The notes beneath the pieces were generated by a model. That model saw nothing but the letters and a program-made list of their open reading frames with translations, did not search any database and was not told where the DNA came from. From UBA952 sp044377675 (GTDB taxonomy: Bacteria; Bacteroidota; Bacteroidia; Flavobacteriales_D; Crocinitomicaceae), in NCBI GenBank assembly GCA_044377675.1, contig JBILYP010000005.1, positions 65,543 to 129,542 of the forward strand: a stretch of 64,000 nt of DNA. Direction: 5' to 3'. This document shows, piece by piece, positions 17,834 through 26,558 of the stretch (its first letter is position 1; each line of letters opens with the position of its first letter). Made by a program: the position numbers and the translations under genes.

Positions 17834-20604
17834 TGAATAACAATTTCTTTATTTCCGTATGAGTTGCCCACTTTTAATAACAAATGATAGGTTCCTTTAG
17901 GTAATTCGCTGAAAGAAGTTTCAATCGAATTCATTCCCGAATTAACCAAGTTTTTTTCTGAACGAACGACTTCACCCTTCATATTTAGTATAATAATTTC
18001 ACTTGTTGTAATTGTTTCAGAAGTAAATTGAAGCGTTACTTTATCAGTAGTCGGGTTAGGGAAAATATTCAATTCAAAAGCATCCAAATTTAATTCATTC
18101 AACGAAGCTGGAGCATCGGTAATTACTGGTTTTGACAAACGAACATCCGTATAAATGCGGTATTCACCGGGTGTCATATTTATTCCCGCATTTGCATCCG
18201 TAACCATAAGGCTATCTCCCGTAAAATATTCATACCATGTACCTGTGTGATGGAAAGAAGGAATTGCGTTTTGATTGTTAACACTAAAATTGGTTATAAC
18301 AACAGCATTCATGGAGGAATCATTAAGTTTCATTCGCTTTATGGCTCCTGAAAGTGAGTGATCAAAATCTAAAGATCGAAAAGTTGAATAGTTCTTTCTT
18401 AAATTCATCATAGCTGAATAAACATCGTATAACTGTCTTCTTCGGGCTTCTGTGAAATAATTCCATAATATTGGTTTATTACAAACACGACATGGGACAT
18501 CTATTGAAATATCATAACCTAACTCACCAAATTGCCAGATCATGCGTGGACCCGGCTGTGAGAAGAAGATTACAGCAGCTGTTTGCATTCTGCCCAAAGC
18601 AATGTATTCATCTTTTGTATTATGATTTGGATTAGTTGTACTTCCAAATGTTATATTCTTATACATCAAACGTTCTTCATCGTGACTCTCCATGTAGGAA
18701 ACTAAATGTGGAACCGTCCAAGTTCTCTCAGTATAAATTCCATTACTAATGTTTGAGGTTGAAGTATAACCCATAGTTGCATCGTTGTAAGTATGCGTCA
18801 AATTACCCCAAAGCATCATTCCATATTCGGCTAACTGTTTTTCTTCAGCGTTGTCACACCAATGTTCTAAAATGACGTAAGTATTTGGCTTTACAGACCA
18901 AATAGTATCAGCCATTCGCTTCAGAATGTTTATCCGATCCGTACTGAATCCATTTCCATTGTTGATAAATCCTTTGGTATAATCAAATCTGAAGCCATCG
19001 ATATTATATTCGTCCAACCAATATGTATTCACTCGGTCGATGTAATCTTTCGTGGCTTGACGTGTATGATCAAAATCATAGCCCCAACAATAGGGTTCGT
19101 GCGGACAAATAGCATTGAACCAAGGATTATTTGCTGCAGGTCGACTATTAGCAGCATCCCAATACATATTCACCATAGGATTTTGACCAAATGCATGATT
19201 AAATACCATATCCACAATTACTGCTATCCCGCGTCCGTGGCACGAATCAACAAATTCTTTAAATTTTTCAGGAGTTCCATAATATTTATCCAAAGCCATG
19301 TGAAACGATGGATTATATCCCCAACTTTCGTTATTTTCAAATTCCCCCGGAGGCATTAATTCAATAGCATTAATCCCAAGTTTATCTAGATAATCCAATG
19401 TATCAATTAATGTTTGATAATTTCGTTTTTGAACAAAATCTCGAACAAGTAATTCATAAATCAATAAATCTTTATTCTCAGGAGAAGTAAAATTTGTGTT
19501 TTGCCAATCATAATCCGTTGCTCCAGGTTGCATTACTGTTACAAATCCTGTTGTTAACCCATTTGGGTAAGGATGAGGATTGGGATTAGTTAACGCTCCA
19601 ATGACTCCATCATTATTTTTGTCTAAAATCAAGGTGCTTAGTGGATCTGCTAGTTTTAGATTTCCGTCAATTAAATACTGATATCCATAGCGTTGGCCAG
19701 AAGTCAATCCTCCAATCGTCAACCACCACGTTGTTGAATCCAAGGATAAATTCATATAATAACTTGCAGAAGGAACCCATTGATTAAAGTCTCCGATTAC
19801 GTAAACGTGTTCTTTTTCAGGGGCAAATAAACGTAGAACCACCGTTGAATCATTGATGTAATTAATTCCATTAGTTGTCCCAACAGGCGGATCTAGGAAA
19901 GTAATTGAAGGGTTCACTGTGTAATACGCACTATCTTCAACTATTTCCGTTCCATTATCGGCAACTAACTTGATCAAATGTGTTCCTTCTGTTAAAACGG
20001 TTAAATTAAAATCAAGTATACTTGCGTTACTTAAGGAACTTAATAGTTGACCATCGTCAAATAAAGACAAGGAACATACTTGACTTGACTGTGCGTTAAT
20101 AGAAAGTGTTTCACCAATGTTCAGAATTGTTGAATTATTAGTTGGATTAAAAAGTTGCGCTTGCAATCCTGAATTTGGTTGAACTAAATCATAATAAATA
20201 TCTGATCCATCAGCACTTCTACCAACAATAGACCCCGAAGTATTTCTAAAAACAAAAGCTAATTTCAGCACATTTGTTGTACCTGGGAAACCATAAAATT
20301 GATCAATATCAATTGTGATGGAATGTTTATTATTCCCCAAATTAGTCATTAAAACTTCTGCATCTGCCGTTCCCCAGACACCTTGCACAAATTGCCAATT
20401 GGTGGGAGAAGTACTAGTAGATGAAATGATTCCTGTATGACAATAAATCTGGTTTTGACCATTTAATGCTGCATTTCCTTCCGTTGCATCATAAATAATT
20501 GTGACAACATCATTTACCGTTGGGAAAGCCGGAGAAACTTCCAGAATTTGACCAAAGGAAAGGAATGAAATGACAGTAAACAAAAGGGAATATACAGTTT
20601 TCAT
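17830..20604 (-). CDS. Secreted GH13 alpha-amylase with CBM48-like domain and T9SS sorting domain
   Basis: A 924-residue exported amylase. Order of parts: signal peptide (MKTVYSLLFTVISFLSFGQ), an N-terminal beta domain related to starch-binding modules (about 20-135), an Ig-like stretch (about 145-235), a CBM48-type domain (VVLRLFAPEKEHVYVIGDFN, about 250-330), then the GH13 catalytic barrel and a T9SS sorting domain (FPNPTTDKVTLQF... to NKEIVIQ). All four GH13 regions are intact: DMVFNH (about 467), DGFRFDYTKG with the Asp nucleophile (about 540), VILEHW with the Glu acid/base (about 580) and ESHDEER (about 638). It should act on starch or glycogen outside the cell. A terminator hairpin ends 19 bases upstream of its ATG. 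Confidence 0.95.
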   Translation of the reverse strand: MKTVYSLLFTVISFLSFGQILEVSPAFPTVNDVVTIIYDATEGNAALNGQNQIYCHTGIISSTSTSPTNWQFVQGVWGTADAEVLMTNLGNNKHSITIDIDQFYGFPGTTNVLKLAFVFRNTSGSIVGRSADGSDIYYDLVQPNSGLQAQLFNPTNNSTILNIGETLSINAQSSQVCSLSLFDDGQLLSSLSNASILDFNLTVLTEGTHLIKLVADNGTEIVEDSAYYTVNPSITFLDPPVGTTNGINYINDSTVVLRLFAPEKEHVYVIGDFNQWVPSASYYMNLSLDSTTWWLTIGGLTSGQRYGYQYLIDGNLKLADPLSTLILDKNNDGVIGALTNPNPHPYPNGLTTGFVTVMQPGATDYDWQNTNFTSPENKDLLIYELLVRDFVQKRNYQTLIDTLDYLDKLGINAIELMPPGEFENNESWGYNPSFHMALDKYYGTPEKFKEFVDSCHGRGIAVIVDMVFNHAFGQNPMVNMYWDAANSRPAANNPWFNAICPHEPYCWGYDFDHTRQATKDYIDRVNTYWLDEYNIDGFRFDYTKGFINNGNGFSTDRINILKRMADTIWSVKPNTYVILEHWCDNAEEKQLAEYGMMLWGNLTHTYNDATMGYTSTSNISNGIYTERTWTVPHLVSYMESHDEERLMYKNITFGSTTNPNHNTKDEYIALGRMQTAAVIFFSQPGPRMIWQFGELGYDISIDVPCRVCNKPILWNYFTEARRRQLYDVYSAMMNLRKNYSTFRSLDFDHSLSGAIKRMKLNDSSMNAVVITNFSVNNQNAIPSFHHTGTWYEYFTGDSLMVTDANAGINMTPGEYRIYTDVRLSKPVITDAPASLNELNLDAFELNIFPNPTTDKVTLQFTSETITTSEIIILNMKGEVVRSEKNLVNSGMNSIETSFSELPKGTYHLLLKVGNSYGNKEIVIQ

Positions 20605-20622
20605 AGTTGGGTTTTATTTTAG

Positions 20623-20658
20623 TAAAAAAAAAGCCTAAGTATATTACAACCTAGGCTC
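20623..20658 (-). terminator. Intercistronic terminator just before the 17830-20604 amylase gene
   Basis: On the minus strand a 6-8 bp stem (AGCCTA/TAGGCT, outer pairs 20632-20637 with 20652-20657) is followed by nine T. It ends only 19 bases before the amylase ATG at 20604, so it could act as a partial terminator or attenuator between the small secreted protein and the amylase operon. Confidence 0.8.
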
Positions 20659-20678
20659 TTCAAATAAATTGTAATTTA

Positions 20679-21368
20679 TTATTTTTTGATAAATTTACCT
20701 TTCGCAGAACCAGTTGCTGAATTCACGAAGTAGGTATAAATACCTGAGTTCAAAAGAGAAATATCCACTATAGCTTTTTCAGAAGTCATTATTAATTTAC
20801 CCGAAATATCGCTAATAGAAATTAAATAATTCTCTGCTTCGATATCAAATTGAATAATATCATTTGCAGGATTAGGATAAGTCTTTACTTCAAGTTTGTT
20901 TATTTCACCAATTGATCCTGTTTCACAAGCAGAACATTTATCCCAACAGAAAGTTAAAGTTGTATTTGTAGCTGGAATTATCAACGTACGGTTGATATTA
21001 CCACCACCATCATCAGTACCACAACTATCTTCAGCGATTAATGAACTGGCTACACCCTCGTTTGTTCCCCAATCTCCATTAACAAATTTGTATAATTGAG
21101 TTGTTCCAACAGAAGAAGCAGGATAGTAGACAGCGATGGACCATAATCCGTTACCTAAATCTGTCATTGCACTTGCGGCGTCAGAAGGTGTCCAATCTGG
21201 AATTGTTGCACCAGCAGTAGTAAAATTACCTCCAACACGAATCCCGTTTGCATTTAAAGTAGCTCCACCAGCGATATATTCTGTGATGTCAACTTGATAA
21301 GTAACAGTTACTTGAGAAATCGCTGTTGTTGAAAGAGCTAAACTTAAAATAGTAAAAATTTTTTTCAT
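20679..21368 (-). CDS. Small secreted protein with glucan-binding-like domain and T9SS sorting domain
   Basis: A 229-residue exported protein. After the signal peptide (MKKIFTILSLALSTTAIS), residues about 20-140 form a beta domain with GIRVGGNFTTAG, IPDWTPSD, LGNGLWSIAVYYP and YKFVNGDWGTNEG, a pattern like CBM20/SusE-type starch-binding modules and similar to the N-terminal module of the neighbouring amylases. Two Cys pairs (DSCGTDD and CWDKCSACE) may form disulfides. The last ~75 residues (KTYPNPANDIIQF... to GKFIKK) are a T9SS type A sorting domain. As the first gene before a terminator it could be made in excess over the amylase. A role as a surface starch-binding protein is inference. Confidence 0.75.
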   Translation of the reverse strand: MKKIFTILSLALSTTAISQVTVTYQVDITEYIAGGATLNANGIRVGGNFTTAGATIPDWTPSDAASAMTDLGNGLWSIAVYYPASSVGTTQLYKFVNGDWGTNEGVASSLIAEDSCGTDDGGGNINRTLIIPATNTTLTFCWDKCSACETGSIGEINKLEVKTYPNPANDIIQFDIEAENYLISISDISGKLIMTSEKAIVDISLLNSGIYTYFVNSATGSAKGKFIKK

Positions 21369-21535
21369 AAAAATTTGAATTAATGATTAATAAATACTTA
21401 GTGTCATTTTGACATTTCAAATGTATTAATAAAAATTTAATGTACAAATTCTTTATGCTTATTTTTTGAAAAGTTTCAAAACCAGATAGTTATTGTACTT
21501 TTTACTATATTTTTAAATAAATAATAATCAAACAT

Positions 21536-21982
21536 TTAGTAACTTCTCGACTCGGGTAAATCATTTAAAGGAACAAGCTCAGAATTCTTTTTTTCGAAAA
21601 TGTAATGATCCACACCATTGGAGATCACTAAATAAGGGGCGTTCAACTGACTATTATAAGTAGCAATTTGAAAAACTGTTTCAGTAGTTAAATGAACATC
21701 GGCTGCTTTGCACTCAAACAAGAAACTTGGTGAAAGCATTTCGTCATAATAAACTAAATCTGCTCTTTTGGCTAACCCATTAAATATTAAATTTACTTCA
21801 ACCGCCAATCTTCCAAGCGCAAATCCTTTAAAATGAACTAGATAATGAATTAAGTGCTGACGTACCCACTCCTCAGGTGTTAACAAAATTTGCTTGTTAC
21901 GGACTAAGCAACGGACAAAAAACTGATTGTTTTTCTTGTTAATCTTTAATGTTGCTTGAGGTAAATTAAGGGCTGAAAACAT
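21536..21982 (-). CDS. HsdR-N-type PD-(D/E)XK nuclease-fold protein, stand-alone
   Basis: A 148-residue protein matching the N-terminal nuclease domain of type I restriction R subunits, with no helicase part. The likely catalytic set is present: Asp 75 (KRADLVYYD), Glu 90 and Lys 92 (FLFECKA), as in PD-(D/E)XK nucleases. There are no hsdM or hsdS genes nearby, so it is not a restriction system here. Its ATG overlaps the alanine dehydrogenase stop by one base, and tsaE is the next gene up. The same trio is, from general knowledge, a recurring arrangement in Bacteroidota; function unknown, perhaps nucleic acid processing. Confidence 0.8.
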   Translation of the reverse strand: MFSALNLPQATLKINKKNNQFFVRCLVRNKQILLTPEEWVRQHLIHYLVHFKGFALGRLAVEVNLIFNGLAKRADLVYYDEMLSPSFLFECKAADVHLTTETVFQIATYNSQLNAPYLVISNGVDHYIFEKKNSELVPLNDLPESRSY

Positions 21983-23202
21983 TACATTCGAGGCAAAAGT
22001 AATTCGATATTCTTATATTTCAAATCAAAAACTTTCCCGAGTACTTCGCTCGTTAACACACCTTTATAGATATAAACTCCATTTCTAAAACCTTCATTTC
22101 TTCGAATCAACTCTACAGAACCACCATTATTTCCCATTTCCAAAATGAGCGGGGAAAAAATATTTGAAAGCGCAAAAGAAGCGGTTCGAGAAACCCTTGA
22201 TGCAATATTTGGAACGCAGTAATGGATTACACCATGTTTTACAAACGTTGGGTCGATATGATTGGTAATTCTACTTGTTTCAAAACAACCTCCTTGATCT
22301 ATACTAACATCTACTACTACAGAACCCAGCTTCATTGATTCAATCATTGTTTCGGAAACAACACAAGGAGTTCTACCCAGCGGAGATCGAAGTGCTCCAA
22401 TTACAACATCGGCTCTTCTAATTGCTTTTGCTAAAACTTTTGGTTGAATTATCGAGGTGTAAACCCTTGATCCTATGTCGTTTTGAAGTCGACGCAACTT
22501 AGAAAGTGAGTTATCAAATACCTTAACCGATGCTCCAAGTCCAAGAGCTGTTCTCGTTGCGAATTCACCTACCGTACCTGCGCCAATCACTACAACTTCT
22601 GTTGGCTGAACACCCGCAATACCACCGAGCATCATGCCTTTTCCGGATGAAAATGAGGACAATAATTCCCCAGCCACAAGCATAGAAGTTGTTCCTGCAA
22701 TTTCACCCAATGTACGAACCACAGCAAAGACACCTTCTTCATCCCGGATATAATCCCATGCTACAGCTGTAATTTTTTTAGCGATTAATTTCTTAAGTAT
22801 TTCTTTAGGTTGAGTAGCAATTTGTAAAGCTGAAATAAATGTTTGATTACCAACCATAAGGTCAGCATCCTCCTCGGATGGCGGTGTAACTTTGAAAATA
22901 ATATCACACGCATAGATCTCCTTTCTATCTGCACAAATCTCTGCGCCAGCTTCGCTATATTCTGTATCTGAAAAATTAGCACCAATACCACAACCAGCCT
23001 CAACTCTTACACGATGTCCATTGGCAACTAATAAATGAACCGCCTCTGGAACCAAGCCTACTCTCCTTTCTTGAAAAGAAGTTTCTTTGGGTATACCTAT
23101 AAACAGACTTCCTTTTCTCTTTTTTATTTCGAGCATTTCTTCCTGAGGCAACAAACTACCTTGCTGCATCAAACCTTTTAAAACTTCAGGATCTGTTATC
23201 AT
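21982..23202 (-). CDS. ald: Alanine dehydrogenase
   Basis: A 406-residue NAD-dependent dehydrogenase of the alanine dehydrogenase/pyridine nucleotide transhydrogenase family, which converts L-alanine to pyruvate and ammonia. The N-terminal catalytic part starts at FIGIPKETSFQERRVGLVPEAV, and the Rossmann NAD-binding site is VVIGAGTVGEFATRTALGLGA near residues 208-228. It is about 30-40 residues longer at the N-terminus than typical Bacillus enzymes, as often in this phylum. The ATG overlaps the tsaE stop by 17 bases, so it is translated from a coupled mRNA. Confidence 0.9.
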   Translation of the reverse strand: MITDPEVLKGLMQQGSLLPQEEMLEIKKRKGSLFIGIPKETSFQERRVGLVPEAVHLLVANGHRVRVEAGCGIGANFSDTEYSEAGAEICADRKEIYACDIIFKVTPPSEEDADLMVGNQTFISALQIATQPKEILKKLIAKKITAVAWDYIRDEEGVFAVVRTLGEIAGTTSMLVAGELLSSFSSGKGMMLGGIAGVQPTEVVVIGAGTVGEFATRTALGLGASVKVFDNSLSKLRRLQNDIGSRVYTSIIQPKVLAKAIRRADVVIGALRSPLGRTPCVVSETMIESMKLGSVVVDVSIDQGGCFETSRITNHIDPTFVKHGVIHYCVPNIASRVSRTASFALSNIFSPLILEMGNNGGSVELIRRNEGFRNGVYIYKGVLTSEVLGKVFDLKYKNIELLLPRM

Positions 23203-23614
23203 GTCTTAATTCTATTATTCGATGGTTTTTATCAGTAACACGAATATACACCCAAAATATGTTTTCTGGAAGGAAATTCAAACTTTTTTCAGGCCATTCA
23301 ATTAAAAGTAGGGCATCCTCAGATAAATACTGCTCAAATCCAATATCGAATAATTCTTTTTCATCTGTTAAACGATACAAATCAAAATGATAAATGGCTT
23401 TATTTTCGGTTGAAAGGTATTCATTTACAAGAGAATATGTAGGTGAGCCTTGAAACTTATTTTCCGTCAAGAAAGACAAAATTGATCGAATTAAGGTTGT
23501 TTTACCAGACCCCATTTCTGCCTCAAATAATACTACTCCTGTCTGAGGTAATAGCTTAAGAAGCTCACTCGTAACGTCAGAAAGTTGTAATTCATCTTCA
23601 AGAATCCAAGTCAT
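23186..23614 (-). CDS. tsaE: tRNA threonylcarbamoyladenosine biosynthesis ATPase TsaE
   Basis: A 142-residue P-loop ATPase needed with TsaB, TsaC and TsaD to make t6A at position 37 of ANN-reading tRNAs. The Walker A motif is EMGSGKTTLIR near residues 33-43; GSPTYSLVNEY, HFDLYRLTDEKEL and LLIEWPE are typical conserved segments. Length is normal. It is followed directly by ald and the HsdR-N protein, and preceded by a 2-base gap from the gene at 23617-24882, so the four are probably one unit. Confidence 0.95.
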   Translation of the reverse strand: MTWILEDELQLSDVTSELLKLLPQTGVVLFEAEMGSGKTTLIRSILSFLTENKFQGSPTYSLVNEYLSTENKAIYHFDLYRLTDEKELFDIGFEQYLSEDALLLIEWPEKSLNFLPENIFWVYIRVTDKNHRIIELRHDNRS

Positions 23615-23616
23615 AG

Positions 23617-24882
23617 CTAGGTTTTTCTTTTTTTCTTTTTTGCCGCTGGAAAAAGGATATTATTTAAAATCAGGCGATAGCCCGGTGAATTGGGGTGTAG
23701 ATTCAAATCCGTGTGCGGGTCTCCTACCCTATGTTCATAATCCTCTGGATCATGTCCTGCATAAAAAGTCCAAGTACCCTGACCAAATTCACCATGAATA
23801 TATTTAGCAGTACCTAGTGCTTTATTCTCACCCAAAATCAATACATTGTTTTTTATGTAATCCTTTTTAAAATCGGTTGTTTGTCCCATAAAACCTTTTA
23901 CTTCATCTGTATGGCATTGGGTGAGCATTGTTGGAATAACATCCCATTTTGCGGAGAAATCAAATAAGGTAAAAACATCTGTTTCCTCTGTAACAACTCC
24001 CATTCGGTGTAAATCAGTCCCGTCAATTTCGGAATATTCATACACCATCGGATCTCTTTCTAATTTAAAATCTTTGAAAGCAAAAGTTTGGTTAAAATCC
24101 AATTTACTTTGTGCTTTAGGATCGGCCGGATCACCGTCATACATAGATTCGCAAATGTCTGTATTTTCAGCTGATAAGGCAATATCAAAACTATCTGTAC
24201 CACTACACATGGTAAATAAAAAACCACCACCAATAACAAAATTCTTTAAGTTTAATGCAACAGCTAATTTCATTTTTGAAACCTTATCAAAACCAAGCAT
24301 TTTTGCATCTTTCTCCGCATTAGCTTGTTGTTCTCTGTACCAAGCTGCATTCCGAAAGCTAGCATAGAATTTCCCATACTGACCAGTAAAATCCTCGTGG
24401 TGAAGGTGCAACCAATCATATTTTGGTAAAACGCCCATTACGATAGCGGAATCATATATTTGATCGTATGGTATCTCGGCATATTTTAGCACCATGGTTA
24501 CAGCATCATCCCACGGCTGGGTTCCTGGCGGTGAATAAACAGCGATTTTTGGTGCTTTTTCCAATTGAACTAATTCCATATTTACTTCAGGGTCAGCAAT
24601 TTGGTTTTTAATTTGATTGACTTGTCCATCAGTTAGTACTTGATATTTTATTCCTCGAATGATTAATTCCTCTTCTAAATTTACCAGATGAGGAAAAAGG
24701 AACGAACCACCTTTATAGTTCAATAACCATTCAATAACTACTCCTTTTTCCAATGCCCAATACGATAAACCATATGCCTTCAAATGATTGGATTGGGTTT
24801 CATCCATAGGTACCAAAAGCTGCGTTGACCAAGAGAATTTGGCTATGAAAAGGAAACAGATTAAAAAAACACTTACTTTCAT
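23617..24882 (-). CDS. Conserved secreted Bacteroidota protein of unknown function
   Basis: A 421-residue exported protein with a signal peptide (MKVSVFLICFLFIAKFSWS) and the conserved start LLVPMDETQSNHLKAYG. Further conserved-looking segments are YDWLHLHHEDFTGQYGK, GGGFLFTMCSGTDSFDIAL, and TWTFYAGHDPEDYEH. From memory, homologues are sometimes labelled 'asparagine synthetase B', but I see neither the N-terminal Cys2 glutaminase nor the PP-loop (SGGxDS) of that enzyme, so the name is not supported. The protein has no T9SS domain. It lies between dnaB and tsaE in a minus-strand run, 2 bases from tsaE, which suggests cotranscription but says little about role. Confidence 0.8.
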   Translation of the reverse strand: MKVSVFLICFLFIAKFSWSTQLLVPMDETQSNHLKAYGLSYWALEKGVVIEWLLNYKGGSFLFPHLVNLEEELIIRGIKYQVLTDGQVNQIKNQIADPEVNMELVQLEKAPKIAVYSPPGTQPWDDAVTMVLKYAEIPYDQIYDSAIVMGVLPKYDWLHLHHEDFTGQYGKFYASFRNAAWYREQQANAEKDAKMLGFDKVSKMKLAVALNLKNFVIGGGFLFTMCSGTDSFDIALSAENTDICESMYDGDPADPKAQSKLDFNQTFAFKDFKLERDPMVYEYSEIDGTDLHRMGVVTEETDVFTLFDFSAKWDVIPTMLTQCHTDEVKGFMGQTTDFKKDYIKNNVLILGENKALGTAKYIHGEFGQGTWTFYAGHDPEDYEHRVGDPHTDLNLHPNSPGYRLILNNILFPAAKKKKRKT

Positions 24883-24891
24883 ACGTACAAA

Positions 24892-26442
24892 TTAAAAAGG
24901 TGCCTCTTCTCCCCTCTCTAAATCAATTTCCGGAGAAGAATCTTGCACTTTATCAAAGTTACTCGGAACAGTGATTGTATATGATTCATTTTTAGCATTT
25001 TTAAATGTATCATTCATACTATTTCCTTCAAAAGATTCAATATTTTCAAAACGAGCATATTCTTGGACAAAACGCAAACGAACGCGATCTGTTGCACCAT
25101 TTCTATGTTTCGCAATGATAATTTCTCCAATTCCATTATTTGGATTACCATCTTCGTCCTCTAAAAAGCCATAATAATCTGGACGATAAATAAACCCAAC
25201 AATATCAGCATCTTGCTCAATTGCACCCGATTCACGTAAATCAGACAAAATGGGACGTTTATCACCGCCGCGTTGCTCAACAGATCTACTTAGTTGAGAT
25301 AGAGCAACGATTGGAATGTTAAGCTCTTTCGCTATCTCCTTGATTGAACGAGAAATAGTAGAAATTTCTTGTTCACGATTACCGCCACCTTTTCCGTCTT
25401 TCGCAGACATTAATTGCAGGTAATCAATAATAACAAGTTCGATATTGTGTTGCATTTTTAACCTTCTGCATTTTGCGCGCAAATCAAAAACGCTTAAACC
25501 AGCAGTATCATCAATAAAAATAGGTGCTGTAGCTAGTTTAGTAATTCTAGAGTGTAATTGCTGAAATTCATCTTCTCGAAGATTACCTTTTCTCAATTTT
25601 TCGGCATGAATTCTTGCTTCACTAGAAATTAATCTTTTCACCAACTGAACCGAAGACATTTCCAATGAAAAAAGGGCTACTGCTTTTCCGTAATCTACAG
25701 CTGTATTCCGCGCCATTGATAAAACAAATGCGGTTTTACCCATTGCAGGTCTTGCAGCAATTACAATCATATCCGAACGCTGCCAACCCGATGTCAGCTT
25801 ATCTAAATCAAAGAACCCAGTTGGGACACCTGAAATACCATCTGTGTTTTGGGATGCTTTTTCTATCTCTTCAATAGCTTCAAGCACCACACTTTGAAGG
25901 TTTTGAACTTGTTTCCCCATATTGTTTTCAGCAATTTGGAACAATTCTCCTTCAGCGCTTCCCATTACATCAAAAACATCTTTTGTATCATCATAAGAAT
26001 CACGAATAATATCGCTACTCATTCTTATTAATTCTCTTTTTATATGCTTTTCAGAAATTACTCGAGCATGAAATTCTATATGGGCAGCAGATGCGACGCG
26101 ATTGGTTAATTGAGATAAGTACGCTGCTCCACCTGATGCTTCTAATTCACCCCGTTTTTTTAAAAGTGTGGTAACAGTAATTAAATCAATAGGATTTGTA
26201 CTAGCGAATAATTCACGGATGGCGGCATAAATATATTGATGCTTTGGATCATAAAAACTGGCCGGTTTTAGAATGTCAATCGTTTTTGAAACAGCATTTT
26301 TCTCTAACATCATTGCACCAAGAACAATTTGCTCAATATCAACTGCTTGAGGAGGAAGTTTGCCGATATCATTCAAGAGCGCACTCGCTGCTTGTTTGAT
26401 TCTACCACCTGTTTTTTTGCCATTTTCCGTATTCATATTCAT
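24892..26442 (-). CDS. dnaB: Replicative DNA helicase DnaB
   Basis: A 516-residue hexameric helicase that unwinds DNA at the replication fork. The N-terminal helical domain (about 35-140, starting PQAVDIEQIVLGAMM) is followed by the RecA-like ATPase with Walker A ARPAMGKTAF near residues 231-240, ELVIIDYLQLM near 336-346 and ALSQLSRSVEQR. Length is normal for this phylum; no intein is seen. Start is ATG 26442 (a second in-frame ATG is at 26436). A TATATTTG box ends 4 bases before the first ATG, so the transcript may be leaderless. Confidence 0.97.
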   Translation of the reverse strand: MNMNTENGKKTGGRIKQAASALLNDIGKLPPQAVDIEQIVLGAMMLEKNAVSKTIDILKPASFYDPKHQYIYAAIRELFASTNPIDLITVTTLLKKRGELEASGGAAYLSQLTNRVASAAHIEFHARVISEKHIKRELIRMSSDIIRDSYDDTKDVFDVMGSAEGELFQIAENNMGKQVQNLQSVVLEAIEEIEKASQNTDGISGVPTGFFDLDKLTSGWQRSDMIVIAARPAMGKTAFVLSMARNTAVDYGKAVALFSLEMSSVQLVKRLISSEARIHAEKLRKGNLREDEFQQLHSRITKLATAPIFIDDTAGLSVFDLRAKCRRLKMQHNIELVIIDYLQLMSAKDGKGGGNREQEISTISRSIKEIAKELNIPIVALSQLSRSVEQRGGDKRPILSDLRESGAIEQDADIVGFIYRPDYYGFLEDEDGNPNNGIGEIIIAKHRNGATDRVRLRFVQEYARFENIESFEGNSMNDTFKNAKNESYTITVPSNFDKVQDSSPEIDLERGEEAPF

Positions 26443-26446
26443 GGAA

Positions 26447-26454
26447 CAAATATA
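26447..26454 (-). promoter_or_regulatory. -7 box (TATATTTG) 4 bases before dnaB
   Basis: TATATTTG on the minus strand is followed by TTCC and ATG 26442. No clear -33 element is seen. Confidence 0.5.
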
Positions 26455-26558
26455 ACCAATTCTAGGCGCTCTTTCGACTCGTTCTTTTGAAACTTTCCGA
26501 AAAGATATTCATGTTTGCTATTAACAATTGTTAAAAAGCATGTAAACTTGTAAAAGAT

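Noticed and set aside
21536..21982. Type I restriction-modification system
   Set aside because: Only the nuclease-like N-terminal domain is present; no HsdM, HsdS or helicase part lies in the neighbourhood.
23617..24882. Asparagine synthetase B
   Set aside because: No Cys2 glutaminase, no PP-loop, and a signal peptide; the label is not supported by sequence.
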